Shown here: one piece after another, positions 8,819 through 17,297 of the stretch
How positions within the stretch are numbered: the first letter of the stretch is position 1
Layout: every line of letters starts with the position of its first letter
Assembly: GCA_028288305.1 (NCBI GenBank)
Contig: JAQBOA010000089.1
Location: forward strand, 17,748 to 81,747
DNA length: 64,000 nucleotides
Source: Mucilaginibacter sp.
Lineage (GTDB): Bacteria > Bacteroidota > Bacteroidia > Sphingobacteriales > Sphingobacteriaceae
Direction: 5' to 3'
Translations under genes and position numbers: made by a program
Notes under the pieces: generated by a model
Told to the model about the DNA's origin: nothing
Database searches by the model: none
The model's input: only the letters and a program-made list of their open reading frames with translations

Positions 8819-9178
8819 ATGAAAAGAATTTTGTTAATATGCTGTTTCCTTCTGGGGATTTCAGCGGTAAGCCATGCACAAGGCGGCGGCCAGAGAATGA
8901 GTGCGGCAGATAGGGCGAAACAATTGCAAACACAACTTAGTCTTAATGATGATCAAACAGCTAAAATAACTGCCATTTTGCAAACCCAGCAAACAAAAAT
9001 GGATAGTGTTAGAACGGCTTCAAATGGGGATAGAGATGCCATGAGGGCTGCCATGACGCCAATCAGGCAATCTATCAATGCCCAGATTAAGGCTGTTTTA
9101 AATCCTGACCAGGCTACGGCTTATCAAAAAATGCTTGATGAACAGCGAGCCAGGATGCAAGGCGGCGGTGGTAATTAG
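8819..9178 (+). CDS. Small secreted helical protein (Spy/CpxP-like or DUF4890-like)
   Basis: A 119-residue protein from the ATG at 8819 (a TTG lies 9 nt upstream). It has a signal peptide ending at SHAQ, then a helical charged region with MSAADRAKQLQTQLSLNDDQ and a second block NPDQATAYQKMLDEQRARM, and Gly-rich ends. The LxLxxxQ-type helices resemble periplasmic Spy/CpxP-like and Bacteroidota DUF4890 proteins, which bind misfolded proteins or sense envelope stress. The assignment rests on pattern only. A strong terminator follows at 9200. Confidence 0.7.
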   Translation: MKRILLICCFLLGISAVSHAQGGGQRMSAADRAKQLQTQLSLNDDQTAKITAILQTQQTKMDSVRTASNGDRDAMRAAMTPIRQSINAQIKAVLNPDQATAYQKMLDEQRARMQGGGGN

Positions 9179-9199
9179 TCTGCACAAAGTTAAATTTAA

Positions 9200-9228
9200 A
9201 AAGCGCTCGATTAAAACCCGGGCGCTTT
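9200..9228 (+). terminator. Rho-independent terminator
   Basis: AAAGCGCTCG pairs with CGGGCGCTTT (one mismatch) around a 9-nt loop and is followed by a T-rich run. It ends the transcript of the small secreted protein, 25 bp before bioF. Confidence 0.75.
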
Positions 9229-9253
9229 CTTATTTTAGCAGAAATTTCAAACT

Positions 9254-10375
9254 TTGAAACCCTCGGAAATATTTATTGAAAATAAATTAGCGGAAAGACG
9301 TTTGACAGGTTCTTACAGAACATTAAAACCAGAAAACAAACTGGTAGATTTCTGTTCAAACGATTATCTGGGGTTTGCCCGGTCAAACCGGCTAAAAAAT
9401 AATATTGATGAAGAAATAAAAACCCGTGGATTAACTTCAAATGGTTCTACAGGTTCAAGGTTATTATCAGGAAACTCTCTCTACCTGGAAGAAACGGAGC
9501 AATATATTGCCGGTTTACACAAAAGTGACGCCGGCCTGATATTTAATTCAGGTTACGATGCAAACCTCGGCTTATTTTCATCCCTTCCCCAACGCGGAGA
9601 TACCATTATTACTGACGAATTTATTCACGCCTCAATTATTGATGGGTCGCGTTTAAGCTTTGCAAACCGTTATACCTTTATCCATAATAACCTGGATAGC
9701 CTGGAAGATAAATTAAAGATGGCTAAAGGAATTTGCTACGTAGCAATTGAAAGCATTTATTCAATGGATGGTGATTCGTCACCAATAACACAAATATTAG
9801 AATTAACAGATAAATACGGCGCTAATTTAATAGTTGATGAAGCACACGCTGTTGGTTTATATGGTTTTGGATTAATCGATGAATCATTTCAAAACCGGAT
9901 TTTTGCCAGAATTGTTACATTTGGGAAAGCATTAGGCTGTCATGGCGCAATTGTATTAAGCAGCAATTTGCTAAGAGAATATTTAATTAACTTTGCCCGC
10001 CCATTCATTTATACTACTGCCGCCTCACCTCACAATATCGCCGCTGTAAAAATTGCCTATCAACTTTTGCAGGGATCGCAAAAAGAAGTTGAACTTTTAA
10101 AAAACAACATCAAGCTGTTCAAACAAAAAATAAAACAAAATGACAATTATACCTTAATAAACAGTGAGAGCACTATTCAATGCCAAATATTAAAGGGTAA
10201 TGAAAAAGCAAAGGAAATTTCAATCCAATTGCAAAATTCCGGTTTGGATGTACGTCCAATTCTTAGTCCGACTGTACCTAAAGGAAGTGAGCGGATCAGG
10301 ATATGCCTGCATTCATTTAATACAGAAAAAGAAATATCTTTATTAACGGATATTATAAATAATTATAACCTATAG
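9254..10375 (+). CDS. bioF: 8-amino-7-oxononanoate synthase
   Basis: PLP-dependent alpha-oxoamine synthase that joins pimeloyl-ACP/CoA with alanine in biotin synthesis. The 373 residues show SNDYLGF near the N-terminus, DEFIHASIIDGSRLS, VDEAHAVGLYGFG and the PLP lysine in TFGKALGCHG (K225). No ATG fits the N-terminus, so a TTG start at 9254 is likely. bioD follows after 27 bp, forming a bioFD pair. It could be confused with serine palmitoyltransferase or Kbl, but coupling with bioD and a second, clearer Spt paralogue at 45331 support BioF. Confidence 0.92.
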   Translation: MKPSEIFIENKLAERRLTGSYRTLKPENKLVDFCSNDYLGFARSNRLKNNIDEEIKTRGLTSNGSTGSRLLSGNSLYLEETEQYIAGLHKSDAGLIFNSGYDANLGLFSSLPQRGDTIITDEFIHASIIDGSRLSFANRYTFIHNNLDSLEDKLKMAKGICYVAIESIYSMDGDSSPITQILELTDKYGANLIVDEAHAVGLYGFGLIDESFQNRIFARIVTFGKALGCHGAIVLSSNLLREYLINFARPFIYTTAASPHNIAAVKIAYQLLQGSQKEVELLKNNIKLFKQKIKQNDNYTLINSESTIQCQILKGNEKAKEISIQLQNSGLDVRPILSPTVPKGSERIRICLHSFNTEKEISLLTDIINNYNL

Positions 10376-10402
10376 TAACGAATATTATAAATACATTAGC
10401 AG

Positions 10403-11017
10403 ATGCCGAATAAACTAATATTTGTTACCGGAATCGGTACCGGGGTCGGTAAAACTGTAGTGTCAACAGTTTTAGTTCAAAAGTTAAGAGCTGATTATTG
10501 GAAACCTATACAATCTGGCGACCTTGATGAAAGCGATACCTCCAAAGTAAAAAACCTGGTAAGCAATTCAATATCCATTTTTCATCCGGAAACATATAGA
10601 TTATCACAGCCATTTTCGCCGCATAAATCGGCAGCAATTGATGGCATAACCATTCAGCCTGAAAAAATTATACTTCCCAAAACCAACAATACTTTAATAA
10701 TTGAAGGTGCTGGCGGTTTAATGGTTCCATTAAATAATAATTTTTTAATGATCGACCTTGTTAAACAGCTTAATGCGGAAGTTATACTTGTTTCACAAAA
10801 TTATCTGGGCAGTATTAACCACACACTATTATCAATTTATATCTTAAATCAGTATAAAATACCAGTAAAAGGACTTATTTTCAACGGATTAAAAGACTTT
10901 TATTCCAAAGAATTTATATTGAATTATACCAAAATTGAGCCATTGGGACATATACCAGAATACAATGTTTTGGATAAGAAAGCGATTATTGACGCGGGAA
11001 ATTATATAACGCTTTAA
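10403..11017 (+). CDS. bioD: Dethiobiotin synthetase
   Basis: ATP-dependent carboxylation and ring closure of 7,8-diaminopelargonic acid. The 204-residue protein starts with the P-loop GIGTGVGKTVVS and continues with YWKPIQSGD, PHKSAAIDG and IIEGAGGLMVPLNN, all typical of BioD. It is the second gene of a bioF-bioD operon; bioA lies elsewhere in the window (34130) on the other strand, and bioB is not in the window. Confidence 0.93.
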   Translation: MPNKLIFVTGIGTGVGKTVVSTVLVQKLRADYWKPIQSGDLDESDTSKVKNLVSNSISIFHPETYRLSQPFSPHKSAAIDGITIQPEKIILPKTNNTLIIEGAGGLMVPLNNNFLMIDLVKQLNAEVILVSQNYLGSINHTLLSIYILNQYKIPVKGLIFNGLKDFYSKEFILNYTKIEPLGHIPEYNVLDKKAIIDAGNYITL

Positions 11018-11026
11018 TTTTAGAGA

Positions 11027-11114
11027 CAAGAGCCAAGAAACAAGAATCAAGTAATCCCCGATCTATTTTTCCTGGTTCTTAACTCTTGTTTCTTGACTCT
11101 TATTTCTTGACTCT
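11027..11114. repeat. Inverted repeat of AAGARTCAAGAAACAAG units
   Basis: The left arm 11027-11051 (CAAGAGCCAAGAAACAAGAA...) is imperfectly complementary to 11085-11114 (CTTGTTTCTTGACTCTTA...). The arms consist of short iterated CAAGAA/TTCTTG units. It fills the gap between bioD and the dehydrogenase gene. Confidence 0.65.
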
Positions 11115-11178
11115 TTTTATCATCCTTATTTTGCCAAGCAAAGAATTTCCCTGACTTTAGTATTTTATAAGCACTAAT

Positions 11179-12069
11179 ATGAAAAATATTACCGTAATAG
11201 GCTCCGGGACAATGGGTAATGGAATTGCACACACTTTTGCCCAACATGGGTTTGATGTTGCTTTGGTTGATATAAGCCAGGAGGCTTTAAACAGGGCTTT
11301 ACAAACTATAACCGGTAATCTTGACAGGCAAATAAAAAAAGGTGTTATAGATGAATATCTTAAAACAGTTACATTAAGTAATATCAAAGCATTTACTGAC
11401 CTTAAGACAGCAGTTGTAAATGCTGATCTTGTAGTTGAAGCCGCTACAGAAAACCGTGATATTAAACTTAACTTATTTAAGCAATTAAGCGAATTTTGCA
11501 AAGACAGTGCAATATTGGCCTCAAATACTTCCTCCATATCAATCACGCAGATCGCCTCGGTGACAAAAAATCCAGGCAACGTAATAGGGATGCATTTTAT
11601 GAACCCCGTACCGGTAATGAAACTGGTTGAAGTTATACGGGGTTATTCTACTACGGATGAAGTTACCCAAACCATTATGGAATTATCCAGGCAGTTGGAT
11701 AAAATTCCGGTTGAGGTAAATGATTATCCGGGCTTTGTTGCAAACCGCATACTAATGCCGATGATAAATGAAGCCATTTATACATTTTATGAAGGCGTGG
11801 CCGGTGTCGAAGAAATTGATACAGTAATGAAATTAGGCGTGGCTCACCCTATGGGTCCGTTGCAACTGGCAGATTTTATTGGTTTGGATGTGTGTCTGGC
11901 TATTTTACAGGTATTATACAATGGTTTTGGCAATCAAAAATATGCACCATGCCCCTTGTTGGTTAACATGGTTACAGCCGGACATACGGGTATTAAATCG
12001 GGAAACGGATTTTATAAATATCTTCCTGGCGGTAAAGATTTGATAGTATCAGATAAGTTCCAAAAGTGA
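11179..12069 (+). CDS. 3-hydroxyacyl-CoA (3-hydroxybutyryl-CoA) dehydrogenase
   Basis: NAD-dependent oxidation of 3-hydroxyacyl-CoA. The 296-residue, single-domain protein has the N-terminal Rossmann motif VIGSGTMGNGIAHTFAQHG, the catalytic-His region GMHFMNPVPVMKLVEV and the C-terminal helical domain YPGFVANRILMPMINEA / HPMGPLQLADFIGLDVC. The size matches stand-alone Hbd/PaaH enzymes of butyrate or phenylacetate metabolism rather than FadB fusions. No other beta-oxidation gene is next to it, so its pathway cannot be fixed from context. Confidence 0.93.
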   Translation: MKNITVIGSGTMGNGIAHTFAQHGFDVALVDISQEALNRALQTITGNLDRQIKKGVIDEYLKTVTLSNIKAFTDLKTAVVNADLVVEAATENRDIKLNLFKQLSEFCKDSAILASNTSSISITQIASVTKNPGNVIGMHFMNPVPVMKLVEVIRGYSTTDEVTQTIMELSRQLDKIPVEVNDYPGFVANRILMPMINEAIYTFYEGVAGVEEIDTVMKLGVAHPMGPLQLADFIGLDVCLAILQVLYNGFGNQKYAPCPLLVNMVTAGHTGIKSGNGFYKYLPGGKDLIVSDKFQK

Positions 12070-12133
12070 TATTTTAAACCTTTTTTACGATCAATTGTCA
12101 ATATGATAATGTTAATAACAAAATCATATACCG

Positions 12134-12427
12134 ATGAAAACATTAATAAAATTAGGACTGCTGATTACATTAGCTGTATCCTTATTCCTGTCATCTTGTG
12201 CAGGGAGTTACTATGTAGCTGATCAGCCTGTAGAACCAGTTTATGAAAGACCGGTTGCACCTTATGATGGCGCTATTTGGATAGATGGTGATTGGGGATG
12301 GTACGGCGGCAGGTATGCTTACACACGCGGTCATTGGGAAAGGCCAAGACCAGGTCGCGCTTATTCACGAGGATCGTGGGAGCATTCAAACCGTGGCTAC
12401 AGATGGCACAAAGGAGGCTGGAGATAA
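12134..12427 (+). CDS. Small WXXGXW/YXWGXW-repeat lipoprotein
   Basis: A 97-residue lipoprotein: the signal ends LFLSSCAGS (lipobox Cys near residue 23), followed by a Trp/Tyr/Arg-rich segment with repeats GDWGWYGGRYAY, RGHWERPRPGR, RGSWEHSNRGY and HKGGW. It resembles the BcpO-related WXXGXW repeat family of envelope proteins with unknown function. It probably sits in the inner leaflet of the outer membrane. A repeat-rich gap follows. Confidence 0.8.
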   Translation: MKTLIKLGLLITLAVSLFLSSCAGSYYVADQPVEPVYERPVAPYDGAIWIDGDWGWYGGRYAYTRGHWERPRPGRAYSRGSWEHSNRGYRWHKGGWR

Positions 12428-12653
12428 GCCCAGCCCCCTAACCCCCTAAAGGGGGAATATCTAAATTGTAGAGGTCCCTGGCTTAAAAGGTTAGGGACTT
12501 TATTTTTAACAAACACCTCAAGTTAAAAAAATAATATCGAACATCGAATTTTGAATAACGAATGATGAAGTTAAAAACTTCAAAATTCATTATTCGATAT
12601 TAAAATTTTTAAACTTTTTCCTTGATAACACCCCCTTTAGGGGGCTTGGGGGT
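12428..12653. repeat. Nested palindromic repeats between convergent genes
   Basis: Three nested elements are visible. CCCCCTAAAGGGGG-type palindromes lie near 12438-12452 and again (as CCCCCTTTAGGGGG) near 12630-12643, the second running into the argS stop codon. Between them, 12534-12605 holds a hairpin with arms built on AATATCGAA / TTCGATATT and a tight GAAGTT-AACTTC tip. The whole gap can fold and probably serves as a bidirectional transcription end. Confidence 0.75.
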
Positions 12654-14423
12654 TTACATTCGCTCCGGTACTTCAATTCCCAACAAACCCATCCCTTTTT
12701 TAATTACTTTACCAGATGCTATAGAAAGCTGAAGTCTGAATTGCTTTGTTGTTTCATCTTCAGCCTGTAATATTGATTTTTCGTGATAGAACTTATTATA
12801 GTTTTTTGCAAGATCATATACATAATTTGCAACTACAGCTGGGCTATATCCTTCGGCTGCTAATTTAATTACTTCGGGAAATTGCGTTAAAGAAACAATC
12901 ACATCGCGTTCTTCCGGGGCAAGGTTGCCCGGTATTGCTATTTTAGATATTGATAAAACATCGGCTCTATTTAAAACAGACCTGATACGTGCATGGGTAT
13001 ATTGAATAAATGGTCCGGTATGCCCCTGAAAATCAACAGATTCATTAGGGTCGAACAATAATCTTTTTTTAGGGTCGACTTTTAACAAAAAGTATTTTAA
13101 AGCGCCCATCCCAATAGTATGATATAAATGCAGTTTTTCCTCTTCACCAAAACCGTCTACTTTGCCCATGGCTTCTGTTTGCTCTTTAGCAGTCTGTTCC
13201 ATTTCGTCCATCAGGTCATCTGCATCAACAACAGTTCCTTCGCGGGATTTCATTTTACCTGATGGCAAATCAACCATCCCATATGATAAATGAAATAAAC
13301 CATCTGCGCCGGGTTTTCCCAACTTTTTCAGGATAGTAAACAACACCTTAAAATGATAATCCTGCTCATTACCAACCACATAAATAGATTTATCCATGTG
13401 AAAGTCATTATATTTTAACTGCGCGGTACCCAAGTCCTGGGTCATATAGACGGATGTGCCGTCTGAACGAAGAACCAATTTTTCATCAAGTCCATCAGCC
13501 GTCAGGTCTATCCACACAGAGTTATCTTCTTTTCTGAAAAACACTCCTTTTTGTAACCCTTCTTCAATTACATCCTTACCTAATAAATAAGTGTTAGATT
13601 CATAGTAGAATTTATCAAAGCTTACGCCAAGCTTTTTATAGGTTTCAGCAAAGCCCGCGTAAACCCAGGTGTTCATGGTTTTCCAAAGACTTTTAACATT
13701 CTTATCCCCTGCCTCCCATTTTTGAAGCATTTCCTGCGCTTCTTTTATTAACGGTGCATTTTTTTTTGCTTCTTCTTCGGTTTGGCCGCTTGTTTTTAAA
13801 TCTTCTATCTGTTTTTTGTATTCCTTGTCAAATAGCACATAATATTTCCCCACTAAATGGTCCCCCTTTAAACCGGATGATTCTGGGGTTTCACCCTTAC
13901 CAAACTTTTGCCAGGCCAGCATGGATTTACAAATATGGATACCGCGGTCGTTAACCAAATTGGTTTTAACTACCTCATATCCGGCAGCAGCCAAAATTTC
14001 AGCTACTGAAAAACCTAATAAATTATTACGGATATGCCCTAAATGCAAGGGTTTATTGGTGTTTGGTGAAGAGTATTCAACCATTACCTTTTTGCCATTG
14101 GGCTTAAAAACGGCAAATTCCTCCGGTAAAATCTCTTTATATAATTTATTTACCCAATAATCATCAGTTAATGAAATATTTAAGAAGCCTTTAATAACAT
14201 TAAAACCTGCAATTTCTTTCAACTCATTTTGCAGGTATGTTCCTATTTCATTGCCGGTTTGTTCAGGTGACTTTTTTGAAAATTTGGTGAACGGGAAAGT
14301 AACAACAGTAACCTGGCCTTCAAATTCTTTACGTGTTTCCTGTAAGCTTATATCTGCAGTAGCAATATCAGTATTATAGAGGTGTTTAACAGCTTTAAGA
14401 GTAGCTTCAATAATAAAATCCAT
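12654..14423 (-). CDS. argS: Arginyl-tRNA synthetase
   Basis: Class Ia aminoacyl-tRNA synthetase of 589 residues, the usual length. The N-terminal Add-1 domain (residues 1-110) is followed by SSPNTNKPLHLGHIRNN (HIGH motif as HLGH), SGKMKSREGTVV (KMSKS-like region) and the C-terminal anticodon-binding helical domain ending GIEVPERM. It charges tRNA-Arg. A TAnnTTTG box lies 4 nt upstream of the ATG, suggesting leaderless expression. The next genes beyond its start (14622-18692) all handle arginine or citrulline-like substrates. Confidence 0.97.
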   Translation of the reverse strand: MDFIIEATLKAVKHLYNTDIATADISLQETRKEFEGQVTVVTFPFTKFSKKSPEQTGNEIGTYLQNELKEIAGFNVIKGFLNISLTDDYWVNKLYKEILPEEFAVFKPNGKKVMVEYSSPNTNKPLHLGHIRNNLLGFSVAEILAAAGYEVVKTNLVNDRGIHICKSMLAWQKFGKGETPESSGLKGDHLVGKYYVLFDKEYKKQIEDLKTSGQTEEEAKKNAPLIKEAQEMLQKWEAGDKNVKSLWKTMNTWVYAGFAETYKKLGVSFDKFYYESNTYLLGKDVIEEGLQKGVFFRKEDNSVWIDLTADGLDEKLVLRSDGTSVYMTQDLGTAQLKYNDFHMDKSIYVVGNEQDYHFKVLFTILKKLGKPGADGLFHLSYGMVDLPSGKMKSREGTVVDADDLMDEMEQTAKEQTEAMGKVDGFGEEEKLHLYHTIGMGALKYFLLKVDPKKRLLFDPNESVDFQGHTGPFIQYTHARIRSVLNRADVLSISKIAIPGNLAPEERDVIVSLTQFPEVIKLAAEGYSPAVVANYVYDLAKNYNKFYHEKSILQAEDETTKQFRLQLSIASGKVIKKGMGLLGIEVPERM

Positions 14424-14427
14424 CGGG

Positions 14428-14435
14428 CAAAATTA
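14428..14435 (-). promoter_or_regulatory. Candidate -7 box for argS
   Basis: On the minus strand this reads TAATTTTG (TAnnTTTG) and ends 4 nt before the argS ATG, so the transcript would start at or next to the start codon. Confidence 0.5.
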
Positions 14436-14453
14436 GTGAATTAAGTCTGAAAA

Positions 14454-14552
14454 TTGTCTGAATCAGGATTTTCTGGATTAATGGATGAACAGGATTCAAA
14501 ATCGAATGCATACTGAATATCCTTTAATCCTGTAAATCCTGATCCAGACAAA
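14454..14552. repeat. Inverted repeat, TGTCTGAATCAGGATT family (copy 1)
   Basis: TTGTCTGAATCAGGATTTTC at 14454 is imperfectly inverted as ATCCTGTAAATCCTGATCCA and on to GACAA at 14552. The arms are themselves made of GGATT-N-AGGATT repeats. Further copies lie at 16068-16183 and 29397-29440. Confidence 0.75.
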
Positions 14553-14594
14553 CAAATCCGAAATCGAAATTCCGAATTCCGAAATTAAAATGAA

Positions 14595-14602
14595 TAGATT
14601 TG
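14595..14602 (+). promoter_or_regulatory. Candidate -7 box for the arginine deiminase gene
   Basis: TAGATTTG matches TAnnTTTG, 19 nt before the ATG at 14622. Confidence 0.45.
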
Positions 14603-14621
14603 CTCTATCTACAAACCATTT

Positions 14622-16067
14622 ATGATATTAAATAGTAGCGATTTTAAATTAGATGTAACTTCCGAAATAGGCGATCTGCGTACACTATTGATTCACAGTC
14701 CGGATAACGGGTTGGGTAAAGTTGTACCTTCAAAAGCACAAGACTGGCTATTTGAAGATATAGTGCACCTGGATACTATGCGTAAAAATGAGTACGATTA
14801 CTACGTTAAATTGTTAATGTATTTTCTTGATCCGGATAAAATTAAAGGAAAACTTAAGCAAATAGATTCCGATGCCAGTAAACGTTCGTTTTTTAAACCT
14901 GATAATAAGGATTTTCATTCCTCAAATAAAGTAATAGAAATTCAAACTCTGTTAGAAGACATTTTATTAGAAGCTGATATACGTAAAAAATTAGTTGCTT
15001 CGGTTTGTGCTATTGAAAGCTGCAATTACCGTTTACAGCAGAAGTTAATTGATACTGATCCATGTGAGCTTGCTAAGATCATTATATCGGGATCATTAAA
15101 TGATGAGGAAATGATATTTGCTCCCATTCCAAACCTGATATTTTCGAGAGATATAGGCGTTGCAGTTAATAACTATATGCTGTTAAACAAACCCGCTAAA
15201 AAGGCACGGGCCCGGGAAACTTTACTGGCCCGGTATATATTTTTTAATCATCCTTTATTTGCTGGCTATAGAGATAATATTTTAGAAATACCCGAAACTG
15301 TACAGCACTTTTTACGGCCCGGCGAGGAGCATGATGAAAAAACAACCCTGGAAGGCGGTGATGTAATGATGGTTAGTCCGCAGCATTTAATAATAGGATG
15401 CAGTGAGCGCACATCAGTAAGCGGCGCCAATGAAGCGATTAAACTATTGTTCGATAATAATGTTGTAAGAAAAATAACTGTAGTAAAGATTCCGCATAAG
15501 CGTGATTATATGCATATCGACACCGTTTTTACCCAGGTAAAACGTAATATGTGGGTATTACTGCGTTCATTGTCTATAACTGAAAGTCCCCTTGAAAAAC
15601 ATGGACCTATAACCTGGTTTGCAGATAAAAAATCTAAAGACCGGCCCGAAATTGTTCAGTTTGAACAAGGAAAAAAACCAAAAACGTTTGATAGCATTGA
15701 AGATTTGCTTAGCGATATAAGTGAGAACGATTTACAAAGCAAAGAGAAAACTCAATTTATTTACTCGGGCAATGATACCTTCCCTTTTGATGCACGTGAA
15801 CAATGGACTGATTCGTGCAACTTGCTGGCGTTAAAAGAAGGAGTAGTATTGGGATATGACCGTAATGATAAAACTATGGATGCTTTTAAACAGCATGGTT
15901 TCGCAGTAATTAAGGTAAATGAGTTACTTCAAAAATTTGAAAACAATGAACTTGATCCGCAAAAGATGGAAAACACATTAATATTAATGCCATCATCAGA
16001 ACTTTCGAGGGCACGCGGCGGTTTTCATTGTATGAGTATGCCGATTTTAAGAGATAAGATTTTATAA
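14622..16067 (+). CDS. Arginine deiminase family protein
   Basis: Guanidino-group hydrolase (arginine to citrulline plus ammonia) by family. The protein has 481 residues, longer than the roughly 410 of classical ArcA. It retains the N-terminal DLRTLLIHSP, NLIFSRDIGVAVN (FTRD-like block), EGGDVMMV, HIDTVFT (His-Asp pair) and the C-terminal GGFHCMSMPILR with the nucleophilic Cys. The extra length is mainly a charged segment around residues 345-390. It is followed by CtlX and an arginine decarboxylase-like gene on the same strand, though repeat-filled gaps of about 135-170 bp separate them. I infer it acts on arginine or a close guanidino compound; substrate specificity is untested. Confidence 0.88.
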   Translation: MILNSSDFKLDVTSEIGDLRTLLIHSPDNGLGKVVPSKAQDWLFEDIVHLDTMRKNEYDYYVKLLMYFLDPDKIKGKLKQIDSDASKRSFFKPDNKDFHSSNKVIEIQTLLEDILLEADIRKKLVASVCAIESCNYRLQQKLIDTDPCELAKIIISGSLNDEEMIFAPIPNLIFSRDIGVAVNNYMLLNKPAKKARARETLLARYIFFNHPLFAGYRDNILEIPETVQHFLRPGEEHDEKTTLEGGDVMMVSPQHLIIGCSERTSVSGANEAIKLLFDNNVVRKITVVKIPHKRDYMHIDTVFTQVKRNMWVLLRSLSITESPLEKHGPITWFADKKSKDRPEIVQFEQGKKPKTFDSIEDLLSDISENDLQSKEKTQFIYSGNDTFPFDAREQWTDSCNLLALKEGVVLGYDRNDKTMDAFKQHGFAVIKVNELLQKFENNELDPQKMENTLILMPSSELSRARGGFHCMSMPILRDKIL

Positions 16068-16183
16068 TTGTCTGAATCAGGATTTACAGGATTTTAGGAT
16101 TTACAAGATGGAAATTTGCAATTTAATGATGTAAAAAAAATAAATCCTAAAATCCATTAATCCTGTAAATCCTGATTCAGACA
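16068..16183. repeat. Inverted repeat, TGTCTGAATCAGGATT family (copy 2)
   Basis: It starts directly after the deiminase stop codon. The left arm 16068-16105 (TTGTCTGAATCAGGATTTAC...) pairs with 16141-16183 (...AATCCTGATTCAGACA). This is the best-conserved inverted copy of the family in the window. Confidence 0.8.
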
Positions 16184-16202
16184 AAAAATGACTCAATGAC
16201 CA

Positions 16203-17129
16203 ATGACTAACAACCAATCCACCTCCCACATATTAATGATCCGGCCGGTAAACTTCGGTTTTAATGAAGAAACTGCCGGTAGCAATGCTTTTCAAAACAG
16301 GAATGCTGATAAAACCGGTATTAAACAAAAAGCCAGACAAGAATTTGACACCATGGTAAATATCCTCCGTGAAAACGGCGTTGATGTTATCACTATAGAA
16401 GATACGCCAGAGCCTTATACGCCTGATTCAATTTTCCCGAACAATTGGGTGTCCTTCCATGCGGATGGGGATGTTTTTCTATATCCTATGCAAGCCGAAA
16501 ATCGCAGGCTTGAACGCCGTGAAGATATTATTAACCAGTTGGAAGATCGTTTTGTGGTAAAGCATGTTATTGATCTTAGCCGTTATGAATCGGAGAATAA
16601 ATTTTTGGAAGGTACGGGCAGTATGGTGCTCGACAGGGAAAATAAAATTGTTTATGCCTGTATTTCCCCACGTACAGACCGTGAGCTACTGGCTTTATTT
16701 TGTGAACAAACAGGGTATAAAGAAGTTAGTTTCCACGCTTTTGATGAATATCACCAGGCTATATATCATACGAATGTTTTGATGTGTATAGGAAGCGAAT
16801 TTGCCGTTGTTTGTTTGGATAGTATTACTGATGAAGATGAAAAAAATGCCATAGTAACTATTCTTAAGCTAACTCATAAAGAAATTATAACTATTTCTTT
16901 TAATCAAATGAACAACTTTGCAGGCAATATGCTTGAAGTTAAAAATATGGAAGGCGAAAATCTGATAGTAATGTCGCAAAGCGCCTTCAATGCTTTAGAT
17001 CAATCACAAAGAACTAAATTAGACAAATATGGTAAACTGGTATATGCTGATATAAAAACAATTGAAAGTAACGGAGGCGGCAGCGCAAGATGCATGATGG
17101 CAGAAGTGCATTTACCGGTTGGCGGATAG
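16203..17129 (+). CDS. ctlX: Citrulline utilization hydrolase CtlX-type amidinotransferase
   Basis: A 308-residue member of the amidinotransferase/deiminase fold. Conserved blocks are MIRPVNFGFNEETAGSNAFQ, SIFPNNWVSFHADG, EGTGSMVLDR, YHTNVLMCIG with the catalytic His, and GGGSARCMMAEVHLP with the nucleophilic Cys. It matches the CtlX group reported in Francisella and widespread in Bacteroidota, linked to citrulline use. Its position directly after an arginine deiminase family gene makes a consecutive arginine/citrulline role plausible, but the exact substrate is inferred. Confidence 0.85.
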   Translation: MTNNQSTSHILMIRPVNFGFNEETAGSNAFQNRNADKTGIKQKARQEFDTMVNILRENGVDVITIEDTPEPYTPDSIFPNNWVSFHADGDVFLYPMQAENRRLERREDIINQLEDRFVVKHVIDLSRYESENKFLEGTGSMVLDRENKIVYACISPRTDRELLALFCEQTGYKEVSFHAFDEYHQAIYHTNVLMCIGSEFAVVCLDSITDEDEKNAIVTILKLTHKEIITISFNQMNNFAGNMLEVKNMEGENLIVMSQSAFNALDQSQRTKLDKYGKLVYADIKTIESNGGGSARCMMAEVHLPVGG

Positions 17130-17207
17130 TCCATGGCCCATGGTCGATAGACCATAGTCAAACATAATTCCAAAAACCATGGACTATGGGCCATAGACCA
17201 TGGGCCA
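17129..17207. repeat. Inverted repeat of CCATGG/CCATAG units
   Basis: The left arm (about 17130-17159, TCCATGGCCCATGGTCGATA...) is inverted at about 17175-17207 (GGACTATGGGCCATAGACCA...). It starts at the ctlX stop codon. No T-tract follows. Confidence 0.7.
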
Positions 17208-17297
17208 AAAATAAATTACATTTCAACCATAAAAATTCTATCAGCAAATAGGGTATTATTCCGTTTAAAAATTACATTTTTGGCAAAATTTTAAATA

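Noticed and set aside
9254..10375. A second serine palmitoyltransferase
   Set aside because: The PLP-Lys context TFGKALG and the following bioD support BioF; the SPT-specific TFSKSLAS motif occurs only in the gene at 45331.
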